A DNA stretch of 59,452 nt from the NCBI GenBank assembly GCA_021774965.1, contig JAJFIL010000304.1, forward strand, positions 1 to 59,452. The letters run 5' to 3'. A program made the translations under genes and the position numbers. Numbering within the stretch: position 1 is the stretch's first letter; every line of letters begins with the position of its first letter. The DNA is from Alphaproteobacteria bacterium. GTDB taxonomy: Bacteria > Pseudomonadota > Alphaproteobacteria > JAJFIK01. This document shows positions 47,031 through 55,475 of the stretch, one piece after another. The notes under the pieces were generated by a model. That model was not told where the DNA came from and searched no databases. It worked only from the letters and a program-made list of their open reading frames with translations.

Positions 47031-47413
47031 GCTGTGGCAGGTTTCGGTAACAGCAAAGTCTCTGGATTGATGATCTCAGTGCCCCCCGTTAGCCGCATGA
47101 TGCCAACGATGGACCGCACCACGACCCAGATCGAAACCAGGAGATAGAGCAAGCGCCCATAGACCGGCAGGAAGGCAAAAGGAAACAGCGTGAAAGACCA
47201 TGCAAAGGCCATCAAAGCCACCATCGCGATAAGGGCAATCCAGAACGTGTGGATCACAAATTCATAGTGAGATTGGGCAATGCCTGTCGCGCGCTTGCCG
47301 CCCATATAGGAAATCAAGACAGCAACCAGAGCCGTAAAACCGGTGACGACGCTCAGCAGCATCAGCACGTGAGTTACCAACGGCAGGGTCCGTTCTTCGG
47401 GCGTAAAGGCCAT
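47027..47413 (-). CDS. DUF4870-like membrane protein
   Basis: A 128-residue protein with three or four membrane helices: LPLVTHVLMLLSVVTGFTAL, a loop ISYMGGKRATGIAQSHYEFV ahead of a second helix (TFWIALIAMVALMAFAW), and LLYLLVSIWVVVRSIVGIMR. The pattern of a helix, a charged His-containing loop, then IHTFWI matches the DUF4870/Tic20-like family. AAGGAG lies 8 nt before the ATG at 47413. No function is known. Confidence 0.75.
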   Translation of the reverse strand: MAFTPEERTLPLVTHVLMLLSVVTGFTALVAVLISYMGGKRATGIAQSHYEFVIHTFWIALIAMVALMAFAWSFTLFPFAFLPVYGRLLYLLVSIWVVVRSIVGIMRLTGGTEIINPETLLLPKPATA

Positions 47414-47609
47414 AGGTTCCGCTCCTTTCCCAGGTTTGCCGAATTTCTCATTGGCAAAACGTGGGCAATTCATTGATCCCCATCTCAGATCGGCGATTAG
47501 AGCAGCCAATTATTACCATTTGACTGTCTTTTGAGGTTAATCCCCACCTTGCGATAAGCCATGTCTCTGGCTTAGTTTGGCCGCCGAAACCCGCAAGGAG
47601 CAAGGCCTC

Positions 47610-49238
47610 ATGAGCAGTCCCTATGATCAGGATCTTGGTAAAAACGCCGCAAACCATCAGCCCCTGACACCACTTACTTACCTGGAACGTTCAGCCGTCA
47701 CATATCCGGATCATCCGGCCGTCATCCATGGCCAGCGCACCTACTCCTATGCGGAATATTATGCGCGCTGTCGCCGCCTGGGCTCTGCCCTCAACAGCCG
47801 CGGCATCGGCAAGGGCGATACGGTAGCCATTGTGGCCTCCAACATTCCGCCCATGCTGGAGGCTCACTTCGGCGTCGCCATGACGAAAGCGGTGGTGAAC
47901 ACGGTCAATTATCGGCTTTCCTCCAAAGAGATTGCCTTCATCCTGGATCATGGAGAAGCAAAGGTCCTTCTTGTGGACAAGGAATTTTCCGAAGTGTGTG
48001 CCGCCGCGCTGGAGATTTGTGATGCAAAGCCTCTGGTCATTGACATTGATGATCCGGAATACGATGGCCCCGGGGCCCGCATCGGCGAGATCGAGTACGA
48101 AGATTTTATCAAAGATGGTGACCCTGAATTTGCCTGGGAAATGCCGGACGATGAATGGGACGCGATCTCACTGAACTATACCTCCGGCACCACGGGTAAT
48201 CCCAAAGGCGTGGTCTACCACCATCGCGGAGCGTACCTGTTGGCCATGGGAAATGTGGTGACGGCATCCATGCAGCGTCATCCGCGCTATCTGTGGACCT
48301 TGCCCATGTTCCATTGCAATGGCTGGTGCTTTACCTGGTCCATCGCCATTCAGACCGGCACTCATGTGTGCCTGCGCCGGATTGCTTCCAAAGACATCTA
48401 CGAAGGGCTTGCGGAAAGCGACGTCACTCACATGTGCGGCGCGCCCATCATCATGAGTCTACTGGTCAATGCGGGCGATGATGAGCGCCGGGAGCTTTCC
48501 AACAAAGTGGAGTTTTTTACCGCAGCCGCCCCGCCTCCTGCCGCCGTGCTGGCCAAGATGGAAACTGCAGGTTTTGAGGTCACCCACCTTTACGGGCTTA
48601 CCGAGACCTATGGCCCTGCCACGGTAAACGCTTGGCATGACGAATGGAATGATCTCCCTACGGATGAACGCGCCCACATCAAGGCCCGACAGGGCGTGCG
48701 CTATGCCGTGCTGGAGGGTCTGTCCGTGCGTGATCCTGAGACCATGGAGGAAGTTCCGCGCGATGGGGAGACCATGGGTGAGGTGATGTTCCAGGGCAAC
48801 GTTGTGATGAAGGGATATCTCAAAAATCCCAAAGCCACGCAGGATGCCTTTGCAGGAGGCTGGTTTCATTCTGGCGACCTGGGCGTCTGGCACCCTGACA
48901 ATTACATTCAGCTGAAGGATCGCTCCAAGGACATCATTATTTCCGGCGGGGAAAACATCTCCTCCATCGAAGTGGAAGATGTGCTCTACGCCCATCCCGA
49001 CATCGCAGCTTGCGCCGTGGTTGCCAAGTCAGATGAGAAATGGGGCGAGACGCCCGTTGCCTTCATTGAGACCCAGCCGGGCAAGGAAGCGCTTACCGGA
49101 GATGATCTGAAAGCATATTGCCGGGAACACCTGGCCGGCTACAAAGTGCCCAAGCTCATTATCTTCGCGCCGCTGCCAAAAACATCCACGGGTAAGATCC
49201 AGAAGTTCAAACTAAGAGAAAAGGCAGAAGAGCTATAA
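47610..49238 (+). CDS. AMP-binding fatty acyl-CoA synthetase
   Basis: A 542-residue adenylate-forming enzyme. The P-loop ISLNYTSGTTGNPKGVVYHH, the A5 motif LYGLTETYGPATVNAW, A7 WFHSGDLGVWHPDN, the hinge LKDRSKDIIISGGENISSIE and the C-terminal catalytic lysine in LPKTSTGKIQKFKLRE are all present. The sequence resembles medium/long-chain acyl-CoA ligases of the AlkK group. The ATG at 47610 is preceded by AAGGAGCAAGG. A bidirectional terminator-like hairpin overlaps the last codons. Confidence 0.92.
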   Translation: MSSPYDQDLGKNAANHQPLTPLTYLERSAVTYPDHPAVIHGQRTYSYAEYYARCRRLGSALNSRGIGKGDTVAIVASNIPPMLEAHFGVAMTKAVVNTVNYRLSSKEIAFILDHGEAKVLLVDKEFSEVCAAALEICDAKPLVIDIDDPEYDGPGARIGEIEYEDFIKDGDPEFAWEMPDDEWDAISLNYTSGTTGNPKGVVYHHRGAYLLAMGNVVTASMQRHPRYLWTLPMFHCNGWCFTWSIAIQTGTHVCLRRIASKDIYEGLAESDVTHMCGAPIIMSLLVNAGDDERRELSNKVEFFTAAAPPPAAVLAKMETAGFEVTHLYGLTETYGPATVNAWHDEWNDLPTDERAHIKARQGVRYAVLEGLSVRDPETMEEVPRDGETMGEVMFQGNVVMKGYLKNPKATQDAFAGGWFHSGDLGVWHPDNYIQLKDRSKDIIISGGENISSIEVEDVLYAHPDIAACAVVAKSDEKWGETPVAFIETQPGKEALTGDDLKAYCREHLAGYKVPKLIIFAPLPKTSTGKIQKFKLREKAEEL

Positions 49239-49252
49239 GCTCTCCTGCCTTC
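49221..49252. terminator. Terminator overlapping the acyl-CoA synthetase stop codon
   Basis: AAGGCAG-a-AGAGC pairs with GCTCT-c-CTGCCTT around a TATAA loop that contains the stop codon. Downstream on the plus strand comes CCATTTTGC; on the minus strand the stem is followed by TTTTCTC. It therefore probably terminates both the synthetase gene and the convergent DUF465 gene. Confidence 0.7.
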
Positions 49253-49282
49253 CATTTTGCACTTAAGCCTTGATAGGGGCGC

Positions 49283-49456
49283 TTAAGCAGGTTCTTTTCG
49301 CAAGCGTTCCATCTCTTCTTTTAGTCGGAGTTTCTGTCGCTTTAGCGTGGTAATTGAGAGATCGTCGGATGAGGGATGACCAATTTCGCTGATCAAATCT
49401 TTTTCCAGTTTCGCGTGACGTTGTTCAAGTTCTGCGATCCGGGCCTCTACCGCCAT
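49283..49456 (-). CDS. DUF465 (YdcH-like) small protein, copy 1
   Basis: A 57-residue coiled-coil protein: MAVEARIAELEQRHAKLEKD, LISEIGHPSSDDLSITTLKR, QKLRLKEEMERLRKEPA. AAGGAG lies 8 nt before the ATG at 49456; the frame is open further upstream but not conserved-looking. DUF465 proteins have no firm function. A second member is at 50795. It is divergent from ubiX. Confidence 0.8.
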   Translation of the reverse strand: MAVEARIAELEQRHAKLEKDLISEIGHPSSDDLSITTLKRQKLRLKEEMERLRKEPA

Positions 49457-49553
49457 TTGTAGTCTCCTTCGATAAAGTGGACTTGAATTAAAACACCAAA
49501 ATCCGGATCTGTCAGGTAACATTCCTTGGCAAGGTCAAAGGTAATTAACCAAT

Positions 49554-50174
49554 ATGAGCGCACAGCGCATAATCGTTGGAATTTCAGGGGCTTCAGGGGT
49601 GGTGTATGGCATCCGCCTTTTAGAACTTCTGCGCGAAATGGACATTGAAAGCCATCTTGTGATGAGCCGAGCTGGTGAAATGACCATCGGCTACGAATCA
49701 GATCTCAAACCGGCCCAAGTCGCAAAGCTTGCTCACACGAAATATAATTTCGCCGACGTCGGCGCCGCCATCGCCTCGGGCTCCTTCAAAACCCTTGGCA
49801 TGATCATCGCCCCTTGTTCTGTGCGCACCATGTCAGAGATCGCCACCGGCGTGACCTCCTCTCTCCTGACCCGAGCCGCCGATGTGGTTCTGAAGGAGCG
49901 CCGGCCTCTCGTGTTGATGGTAAGGGAGACGCCGTTTCATCTGGGTCATCTGCGGACCATGACCCAGTTGGCAGAGATGGGAGCTATCATTGCCCCGCCC
50001 TTGCCCGCTTTTTATGCCGAGCCGCAATCCGTCAGTGAGCTGATTGATCAGTCGGTCGCACGGGCGCTTGATCTAGTAGGTCTTGACGCGCCCGTTGCAA
50101 AGCGCTGGGGTGAGGATCTTCAAGGGGGACACCGTCGCGCAAATGCGATCCCCGCAGACGAGGATGACAGCTAG
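49554..50174 (+). CDS. ubiX: Flavin prenyltransferase UbiX
   Basis: Makes prenylated FMN, the cofactor of UbiD decarboxylases in ubiquinone synthesis. The 206 residues show IIVGISGASGVVYGIRLLEL, then GSFKTLGMIIAPCSVRTMSE with IATGVTSSLLTRAADVVLKE, RRPLVLMVRETPFHLGHLRT and GAIIAPPLPAFYAEPQSVSE. The next gene begins directly after its stop (TAGATG). UbiD is not in the window. Confidence 0.96.
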   Translation: MSAQRIIVGISGASGVVYGIRLLELLREMDIESHLVMSRAGEMTIGYESDLKPAQVAKLAHTKYNFADVGAAIASGSFKTLGMIIAPCSVRTMSEIATGVTSSLLTRAADVVLKERRPLVLMVRETPFHLGHLRTMTQLAEMGAIIAPPLPAFYAEPQSVSELIDQSVARALDLVGLDAPVAKRWGEDLQGGHRRANAIPADEDDS

Positions 50175-50711
50175 ATGAGCGCAACCCAGGAAACACCCGG
50201 CTTTTGGGATTGGTCACTGCAGATTTATGGCGAGGATGATGTTCAGAGATCCTGCCTGAACTTGCAGGATCGGCATGGGCTGGATGTCAATCTGGTGCTA
50301 TGGTGCGTCTGGGCGGTTAGCGCAGGTTTTGGGATCATCGATGATGACACACTGGCGGGCGGCAATGCTTTTGCTACGGACTGGAACGCCAAAGTCACCT
50401 CTCACCTGCGCATCGCCCGGCACAATCTTCGCCCTGCCCCAGCAGGCACCCCGATCGAATGGTCCGAGGGCCTGCGCGCCAATACTTTGGAAGTGGAGCT
50501 GGATGCCGAGCGTATTGAGCAAGATTTCCTGCAGGCGCTGCTGGGCGGCCTTCAGGAGCCCGCAGAGACGTGGGATCATACGCCCCGGCGAGCACGAGCC
50601 ATCGCCTCCAATAACCTGATAGCCTATGCGGACCTAGCCGGAGCAGATGGTGAAGAGCTGGAGCGGAACGGGGCGTTCGACCCCTTGCTCGCGTCGGCTT
50701 TTCCGGGCTAA
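50175..50711 (+). CDS. TIGR02444/DUF2390 family protein
   Basis: A 178-residue helical protein. FWDWSLQIYGEDDVQRSCLN and LQDRHGLDVNLVLWCVWAVS match the TIGR02444 family, often found near ubiX in Alphaproteobacteria. It starts immediately after ubiX with no gap, so cotranslation is likely. There are no catalytic motifs; the function is unknown. Confidence 0.82.
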   Translation: MSATQETPGFWDWSLQIYGEDDVQRSCLNLQDRHGLDVNLVLWCVWAVSAGFGIIDDDTLAGGNAFATDWNAKVTSHLRIARHNLRPAPAGTPIEWSEGLRANTLEVELDAERIEQDFLQALLGGLQEPAETWDHTPRRARAIASNNLIAYADLAGADGEELERNGAFDPLLASAFPG

Positions 50712-50794
50712 ATCAAGACGTTCGTAGTGCCGATTCTGCGAACATCCTTCAAGAGCGCTCTATTCAGAGACTGCCTTCAGAGACCAGCTGCTTT

Positions 50795-51001
50795 ATGTCA
50801 GAAAAACAGGACAAACAGGTACGCGAGCAGCTTCTCCACCTGCAGGAGGAGCACCGGGATCTTGATGCCGCCATCATGGCCATGACCCAGCAAGGCACCT
50901 ATGACCAGCTGCGCCTGCAACGCATGAAGAAGCGCAAGCTGCAGCTCAAGGACGAGATATCCCGCGTCGAGGATTTGCTCTACCCGGATATTATCGCCTG
51001 A
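50795..51001 (+). CDS. DUF465 (YdcH-like) small protein, copy 2
   Basis: A 68-residue coiled coil: REQLLHLQEEHRDLDAAIMA, MTQQGTYDQLRLQRMKKRKL, QLKDEISRVEDLL. It shares the DUF465 pattern of an LxxEHRxLDxxI helix followed by a basic KKRKLxLKDEI helix. It lies 83 nt after the TIGR02444 gene and ends 3 nt from the convergent GGDEF gene's stop. Confidence 0.85.
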   Translation: MSEKQDKQVREQLLHLQEEHRDLDAAIMAMTQQGTYDQLRLQRMKKRKLQLKDEISRVEDLLYPDIIA

Positions 51002-51004
51002 AAT

Positions 51005-51733
51005 TTAGGTTTTGGATTTGTGTTCGCGCTTGGACTGGAACATGGCCTTGTCAGCCTCGTCCATCGCCGATTTGGCATCGATGCCTTTTTGGAACGTGTA
51101 TGCGCCAAATGATGAGGAAATCGCAATCTTTTCCCCTCCCGTAATGCTGATCGTTGCGCTGTGAATTTGCGTCGCCAGGCTTTCAGCCTTTGCCAGAGCG
51201 TTTTTCTGATCAGCCTTGGCTAGCACCACACCAAACTCATCTCCTCCCAGGCGTCCGACCACATCGGAATCCCGAACATTCTTGAGCAAGATCTCGCCCA
51301 CGGTGCGCAGCACATCATCACCTGCAGCATGGCCATGGGTATCATTGATGGTTTTGAAATTGTTGAGGTCAAAATAGATCAGGCTGGCTTCCATGTCATA
51401 GCGTTCCGCAAAAGACATGGTGCGCGACATCTCCCGCACAAAAGCGCGGCGATTGAGAACTTCTGGCAATAAAGGATCCTGGTCTGCCAGGGCTGCCAAC
51501 TCTTCGATGCGCCCCTTGGCCAGGCTCAGCTCTCGGCGGAGAGTGTCGACCTCTTCCATCAGCACCATCATGGCGGAGCGGACCTGAGGGGTCAGCTCCG
51601 CCTCGGAAATGCCCATGATGGACGCCACATCCTCCGGCGAACGCGAAGGTGCTGCGGTGGCCGTGCCTTCTGGCTTGCGCCGGGTGCCAACCCCATAGGC
51701 CTTCTGAATAGGCCCGGTTTTCGGGACTTTCAT
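51005..51733 (-). CDS. Diguanylate cyclase (GGDEF domain)
   Basis: A 242-residue cytosolic c-di-GMP synthase candidate. A Pro/Ser-rich N-terminus and a coiled coil (VDTLRRELSLAKGRIEELAA) precede the GGDEF domain: DQDPLLPEVLNRRAFVREMS, YFDLNNFKTINDTHGHAAGD, and VVGRLGGDEFGVVLAKAD with an intact active site. An inhibitory RxxD site (RDSD) lies five residues before GGDEF, so product inhibition is likely. The first part of the N-terminus has no recognised sensor. Confidence 0.92.
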   Translation of the reverse strand: MKVPKTGPIQKAYGVGTRRKPEGTATAAPSRSPEDVASIMGISEAELTPQVRSAMMVLMEEVDTLRRELSLAKGRIEELAALADQDPLLPEVLNRRAFVREMSRTMSFAERYDMEASLIYFDLNNFKTINDTHGHAAGDDVLRTVGEILLKNVRDSDVVGRLGGDEFGVVLAKADQKNALAKAESLATQIHSATISITGGEKIAISSSFGAYTFQKGIDAKSAMDEADKAMFQSKREHKSKT

Positions 51734-51952
51734 TGCAAATGCTCCAAGAATTCAGGGCCCCCTGCCCTTCCCAGTGCCAGTCTCGCCAAAAGGGGTTAAC
51801 GGAATATTCCAGCCCCCAGCAGCGGCATATGACCCCCAAGTTTTGGCGCTTGCCAGACGGCCTTTGGTGGCTATACTCCCCCGCTTTCTTGAGCCCGCTT
51901 CTTGAGCCCGCCTTTCTCCAACCTGTGCCTCACTATGAAAGCGCACCACACG

Positions 51953-52444
51953 ATGAGTGAAAAGCCAGCCGTCGCCATCATCATGGGCAGCCAGTCCGAC
52001 TGGCCCACCATGAAAAATGCCGCAGAAACCCTGGAAAAACTGGGCGTTCCTCATGAAGCGCGCATTATCTCCGCTCACCGCACACCGGATCGCCTCTATG
52101 ACTTTGCCAAGGGCGCACGGGATGAAGGCTTTAAGGTCATTATCGCGGGTGCGGGCGGTGCAGCTCACCTACCGGGTATGACGGCATCCATGACCACGCT
52201 TCCGGTCTTTGGCGTTCCCATCGAATCAAAAGCCTTGAGCGGACAAGATAGCCTGCTTTCCATCGTTCAGATGCCTGCCGGCATTCCCGTCGGCACCTTG
52301 GCCATCGGCAAGGCCGGGGCGATCAATGCTGCCCTTCTGGCGGCAAGCGTTCTGGCGGTGACTGACGAGACGGTTTCCCAGCAACTGGATGCCTGGCGCG
52401 CGGCGCAAACCGAAGCTGTCGCCCCAACACCATCTGACGGATAG
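51953..52444 (+). CDS. purE: N5-carboxyaminoimidazole ribonucleotide mutase
   Basis: Class I PurE of purine synthesis, 163 residues from the chosen ATG at 51953. [20 protein letters not shown] and the active-site [17 protein letters not shown] are diagnostic, with [20 protein letters not shown] and [20 protein letters not shown]. An upstream ATG at 51935 is possible; neither has a clear SD. purK follows after 10 nt. Confidence 0.96.
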   Translation: MSEKPAVAIIMGSQSDWPTMKNAAETLEKLGVPHEARIISAHRTPDRLYDFAKGARDEGFKVIIAGAGGAAHLPGMTASMTTLPVFGVPIESKALSGQDSLLSIVQMPAGIPVGTLAIGKAGAINAALLAASVLAVTDETVSQQLDAWRAAQTEAVAPTPSDG

Positions 52445-52454
52445 TGAATGCCTG

Positions 52455-53537
52455 ATGCCTGACCGACCTCTCCCCCCTCTTGGCACCATAGGCATTCTTG
52501 GCGGCGGACAATTGGGCCGCATGCTGGCCATGGCAGCCGCCGAGTTGGGCTTTCGCACCCATATCTTCTGCCCAGAAGACAATTGCCCCGCAGCTCAAGT
52601 CTCCAACCATGTGACAATTGCAGCCTACGACGATGAGGCAGCACTGGCAGAGTTCGCGACACATGTTGATGTGGTGACCTACGAGTTTGAGAACGTACCC
52701 GACGCAACGGTGACAGCTCTTGAGGCCCATGTGCCCGTCCGTCCTGGACGCAAGCCGTTGGCAGTCGCGCAAGACCGCTTGGATGAGAAGCGATTTCTCA
52801 ATCGCATTGGCGTTGCCACAGCTCCTTTTGAGCGCATTGATAATGCAGCGGGCATAAGCGGCGCAGCATCGGCAACCGGACTACCCGCCATTTTAAAAAC
52901 CCGCCGCATGGGCTATGACGGCAAGGGGCAAACGCGCATTGATCCGCAGGCGGATCATGAACAGGCATTTAGTACAATCGGAAATGCGCCAGCAATCCTG
53001 GAAGGGTTTGTTGCGTTTGAACGAGAGCTGTCCATCATCATTGCGCGCGGCATCAACGGTGATGTGGCGGCCTATGACGCCGCTGAGAATGAGCATCGGG
53101 ATCACATATTGTGGCGCTCTCATGTGCCGGGGAATATCCCCGCAGACCAATCCGCCGCCGCCAAGGAAATTGCGACATCGATCGCCGAAGCGCTGGATTA
53201 CATCGGCGTCATGGGCGTTGAGTTCTTTGCGCTTAAAGACGGCAGCCTGATGGTCAATGAGATCGCGCCAAGGGTGCACAATTCCGGCCACTGGACCCAG
53301 GATGCCTGCGCCATCAGCCAGTTTGAGCAACATATTCGCGCGGTTGCAGGCTGGCCCTTGGGTGATCCAGCGCGACATTCCGATGCGCAAATGGAAAACC
53401 TCATTGGCGATGAAATGGAAGAATGGGATCTGCTGGCCGCAGAGCCCGACACGCATTTGCATTTCTATGGCAAGCGCCAGGCCCGCCCCGGTCGCAAGAT
53501 GGGTCACCTAACGCGGCTTAGCCAAAAATCTGATTAA
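52455..53537 (+). CDS. purK: N5-carboxyaminoimidazole ribonucleotide synthase
   Basis: ATP-grasp enzyme that carboxylates AIR using bicarbonate, 360 residues. GTIGILGGGQLGRMLAMAAA at the N-terminus, VTYEFENVPDATVTALE, PAILKTRRMGYDGKGQTRID, ALDYIGVMGVEFFALKDGSL and VNEIAPRVHNSGHWTQDACA, the last typical of PurK. It pairs with class I PurE in an operon. Its stop interlocks with the COQ9 gene's stop (TTAA). Confidence 0.96.
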   Translation: MPDRPLPPLGTIGILGGGQLGRMLAMAAAELGFRTHIFCPEDNCPAAQVSNHVTIAAYDDEAALAEFATHVDVVTYEFENVPDATVTALEAHVPVRPGRKPLAVAQDRLDEKRFLNRIGVATAPFERIDNAAGISGAASATGLPAILKTRRMGYDGKGQTRIDPQADHEQAFSTIGNAPAILEGFVAFERELSIIIARGINGDVAAYDAAENEHRDHILWRSHVPGNIPADQSAAAKEIATSIAEALDYIGVMGVEFFALKDGSLMVNEIAPRVHNSGHWTQDACAISQFEQHIRAVAGWPLGDPARHSDAQMENLIGDEMEEWDLLAAEPDTHLHFYGKRQARPGRKMGHLTRLSQKSD

Positions 53538-54199
53538 CTCGACCGCCCGCGCGGATACCTGAAACCGCCAAGCACTGACCATGGTGATGGCAGCTTTGCG
53601 GTGGCTTTGCGCACCCGCGCTTTGACTTTCTCAATGCCCATGACGTTTTCGATGCGCCGATCCAGAAAGGCCCAGGTGTCGCTTGCGCTATCCGAGTGAT
53701 CTTCAAACCAGCGCATCAGCGTGGTGCCATAGACACCGGCAAGAATGGCGCGTTTGGAATAAAAATTGAAATCGGTGGAAGTATCCCCAATACCGCGCCA
53801 GATCGCATCCACTGTCGCATAGGTGATCCGCATTCCCGTTGCCGCATTCATGGGCAAGGCCAGCGTGTGCGCGGCCCGGCGGATGGCATCCTTGTCATTG
53901 CTGATCGCTTCTATACGCAGACGCACAGCAAGCGTGATCTTCTCACGGATTTTCATGGTGGAGAGATCATATTCTTCCAGGCGCGCCAGCATCGCCGCAT
54001 CGGCTCTTTGCGAATGATATTCCAGCGCGTCTAAAACGCCTTTGGGGAAGGCAAGATTCAACGTGTTGGTGGAGGCTTCCGCTGCCTTGCCCGCGCGGGT
54101 CAATCCGGCAGCGGTCCAGCCGTCAAAGGGGGCACTATCCAGCAACTTTTGGAGAATGGCCTCGCGCGCCTCTTCCAGATCCGGTGATTTCTTGATCAT
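53534..54199 (-). CDS. COQ9 family ubiquinone-biosynthesis protein
   Basis: A 221-residue member of the COQ9 family, lipid-binding proteins derived from a TetR fold that present substrates to COQ7. ILQKLLDSAPFDGWTAAGLT, LARLEEYDLSTMKIREKITL, WRGIGDTSTDFNFYSKRAIL and AGVYGTTLMRWFEDHSDSAS match the family strongly. Its ATG overlaps the def stop (ATGA), so the two are translationally coupled. Confidence 0.92.
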   Translation of the reverse strand: MIKKSPDLEEAREAILQKLLDSAPFDGWTAAGLTRAGKAAEASTNTLNLAFPKGVLDALEYHSQRADAAMLARLEEYDLSTMKIREKITLAVRLRIEAISNDKDAIRRAAHTLALPMNAATGMRITYATVDAIWRGIGDTSTDFNFYSKRAILAGVYGTTLMRWFEDHSDSASDTWAFLDRRIENVMGIEKVKARVRKATAKLPSPWSVLGGFRYPRGRSS

Positions 54200-54792
54200 T
54201 CGCTTCGCTCCTCAGACACTGCATCTTGCGCATCCTCTGCCTGAATATAGTGCTTCATCTCACTTTCGAACATAAGCGCGCCCATATCTTCCATACGCTG
54301 GAGATAGAGAATGCCGTCCAGATGATCGACTTCGTGCTGCACCACCCGAGCATGAAAGCCGCGCGCCTCGCGGACAAAATGCTCGCCTTTTTCATTATAG
54401 CCGGAATAGCGAATATGGGGGCAGCGTGGGACCAGGCCTCGCAGGCCCGGCACGGAAAGGCACCCTTCCATGCCCAGTTCCCGGTCTTCGCTCAGAAACT
54501 CGATCTCCGGGTTGATCAGCACCGTCAATTCCGCGGTGTGATCAAAGGCTTCTTCCCCATCGCCTGGGTCAACGTCTGGGGCTTCAGACCGGTCCTCTGG
54601 GGCCTGAAAAACCACCACGCGGGCAGAAATATGCACCTGAGGGGCGGCCAGCCCCGCGCCATTGGCGTCTTCCATGGTTTCCACCATGTCCCGAATCAGC
54701 CCGATTACGCCCGGAGCAGCAGGGTCACTAAGGGGTTGAGCCACTTTCCGAAGCACCGGATGACCCATTCTTGCGATTTTCAATATAGCCAT
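54196..54792 (-). CDS. def: Peptide deformylase
   Basis: Removes the formyl group from nascent proteins. From the ATG at 54792 (MAILKIARMGHPVLRKVAQP) it is 198 residues. The three motifs are GAGLAAPQVHI, GMEGCLSVPGLRGLVPR and VVQHEVDHLDGILYL (metal ligands Cys and two His). An acidic insertion after the first motif (EDRSEAPDVDPGDGEEAF) lengthens it relative to E. coli Def. The frame is open 120 nt further upstream but that part is not conserved. No SD was found. Confidence 0.94.
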   Translation of the reverse strand: MAILKIARMGHPVLRKVAQPLSDPAAPGVIGLIRDMVETMEDANGAGLAAPQVHISARVVVFQAPEDRSEAPDVDPGDGEEAFDHTAELTVLINPEIEFLSEDRELGMEGCLSVPGLRGLVPRCPHIRYSGYNEKGEHFVREARGFHARVVQHEVDHLDGILYLQRMEDMGALMFESEMKHYIQAEDAQDAVSEERSE

Positions 54793-54970
54793 GGATTGGG
54801 AGTTTAGCGCCAGAAATCGAGGCGTCCAGCCGTTGTTGCGCCGCACCCATCTCCTATAGACACGGGTGATTAAAAACCCTATGTTCCGCCCTCTTTCAGG
54901 CACCTCATGCAAATAGAGGCGTCTGGATGCGATATTCTATTTGCTTCATTGAAAGCAGAAACTGCCAATG

Positions 54971-55060
54971 TGGGTGAAAGCCCCTAGTGAAAGGCCAAGA
55001 GGGTGCGAGCCCCTCACGAAAGGCCATTGAGGGCGAGAGCCCTCTTTTGAAAGGAATGGG
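54971..55060 (+). promoter_or_regulatory. Three tandem GNRA hairpins in the rpsU leader
   Basis: Three units repeat about every 30 nt: GGGT-GAAA-GCCC (54972-54983), GGGT-GCGA-GCCC (55001-55012) and GGGC-GAGA-GCCC (55031-55042, extended to a 6-bp GAGGGC/GCCCTC stem). All loops fit GNRA. Each hairpin is followed by a GAAAGG sequence that resembles an SD. The third hairpin is followed by TTTT, like an attenuator, and its GAAAGGA lies 14 nt before the rpsU start codon. I know no named family that matches this; it could be an autoregulatory S21 leader. Confidence 0.7.
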
Positions 55061-55068
55061 AAGTTCAA

Positions 55069-55281
55069 GTGCATATCATCGTCCGCGACAATAACGTCGA
55101 TCAAGCCCTGCGCGCCCTGAAGAAGAAGATGCAGCGCGAAGGTATTTTCCGGGAAATGAAACTCCGCGCTCACTATGAGAAGCCTTCTGAAAAGAGAGCT
55201 CGTGAGAAAGCTGAAGCCATCCGCCGCGCCCGCAAGCTGGCGCGCAAGCGGGCTCAGCGCGAAGGCCTGATCTCCAAATAA
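55069..55281 (+). CDS. rpsU: 30S ribosomal protein S21
   Basis: A 70-residue, very basic ribosomal protein needed for initiation: [60 protein letters not shown]. The start codon is GTG, which is used in other alphaproteobacterial rpsU genes too. The spacing from GAAAGGA is long; GGGAAG lies nearer. A structured leader precedes it and a terminator follows, so it is a single-gene unit. Confidence 0.96.
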   Translation: MHIIVRDNNVDQALRALKKKMQREGIFREMKLRAHYEKPSEKRAREKAEAIRRARKLARKRAQREGLISK

Positions 55282-55306
55282 ATAGTTTTACATCGCAAGA
55301 TGTGAA

Positions 55307-55341
55307 GAAGGCCGCGCGAGGTTTCTCGCTGCGGCCTTTTG
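55307..55341 (+). terminator. Intrinsic terminator of rpsU
   Basis: GGCCGC-GCGAG-GTTT-CTCGC-T-GCGGCC gives an 11-bp stem with one bulge and a 4-nt loop, followed by TTTT. AAG upstream can pair with CTT at the stem foot. It lies 26 nt after the rpsU stop. Confidence 0.9.
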
Positions 55342-55475
55342 CATTTGGAAAATTGAAATCCCAAACCTAGCTCCACACGGGCCTGGCAGCGATAGATCGA
55401 CCCATCGCGATAATGACCGAATTTGTCGGGTATTAGACCTTTCGGACATCGCACTCTAATTCTATACATGTGGCC

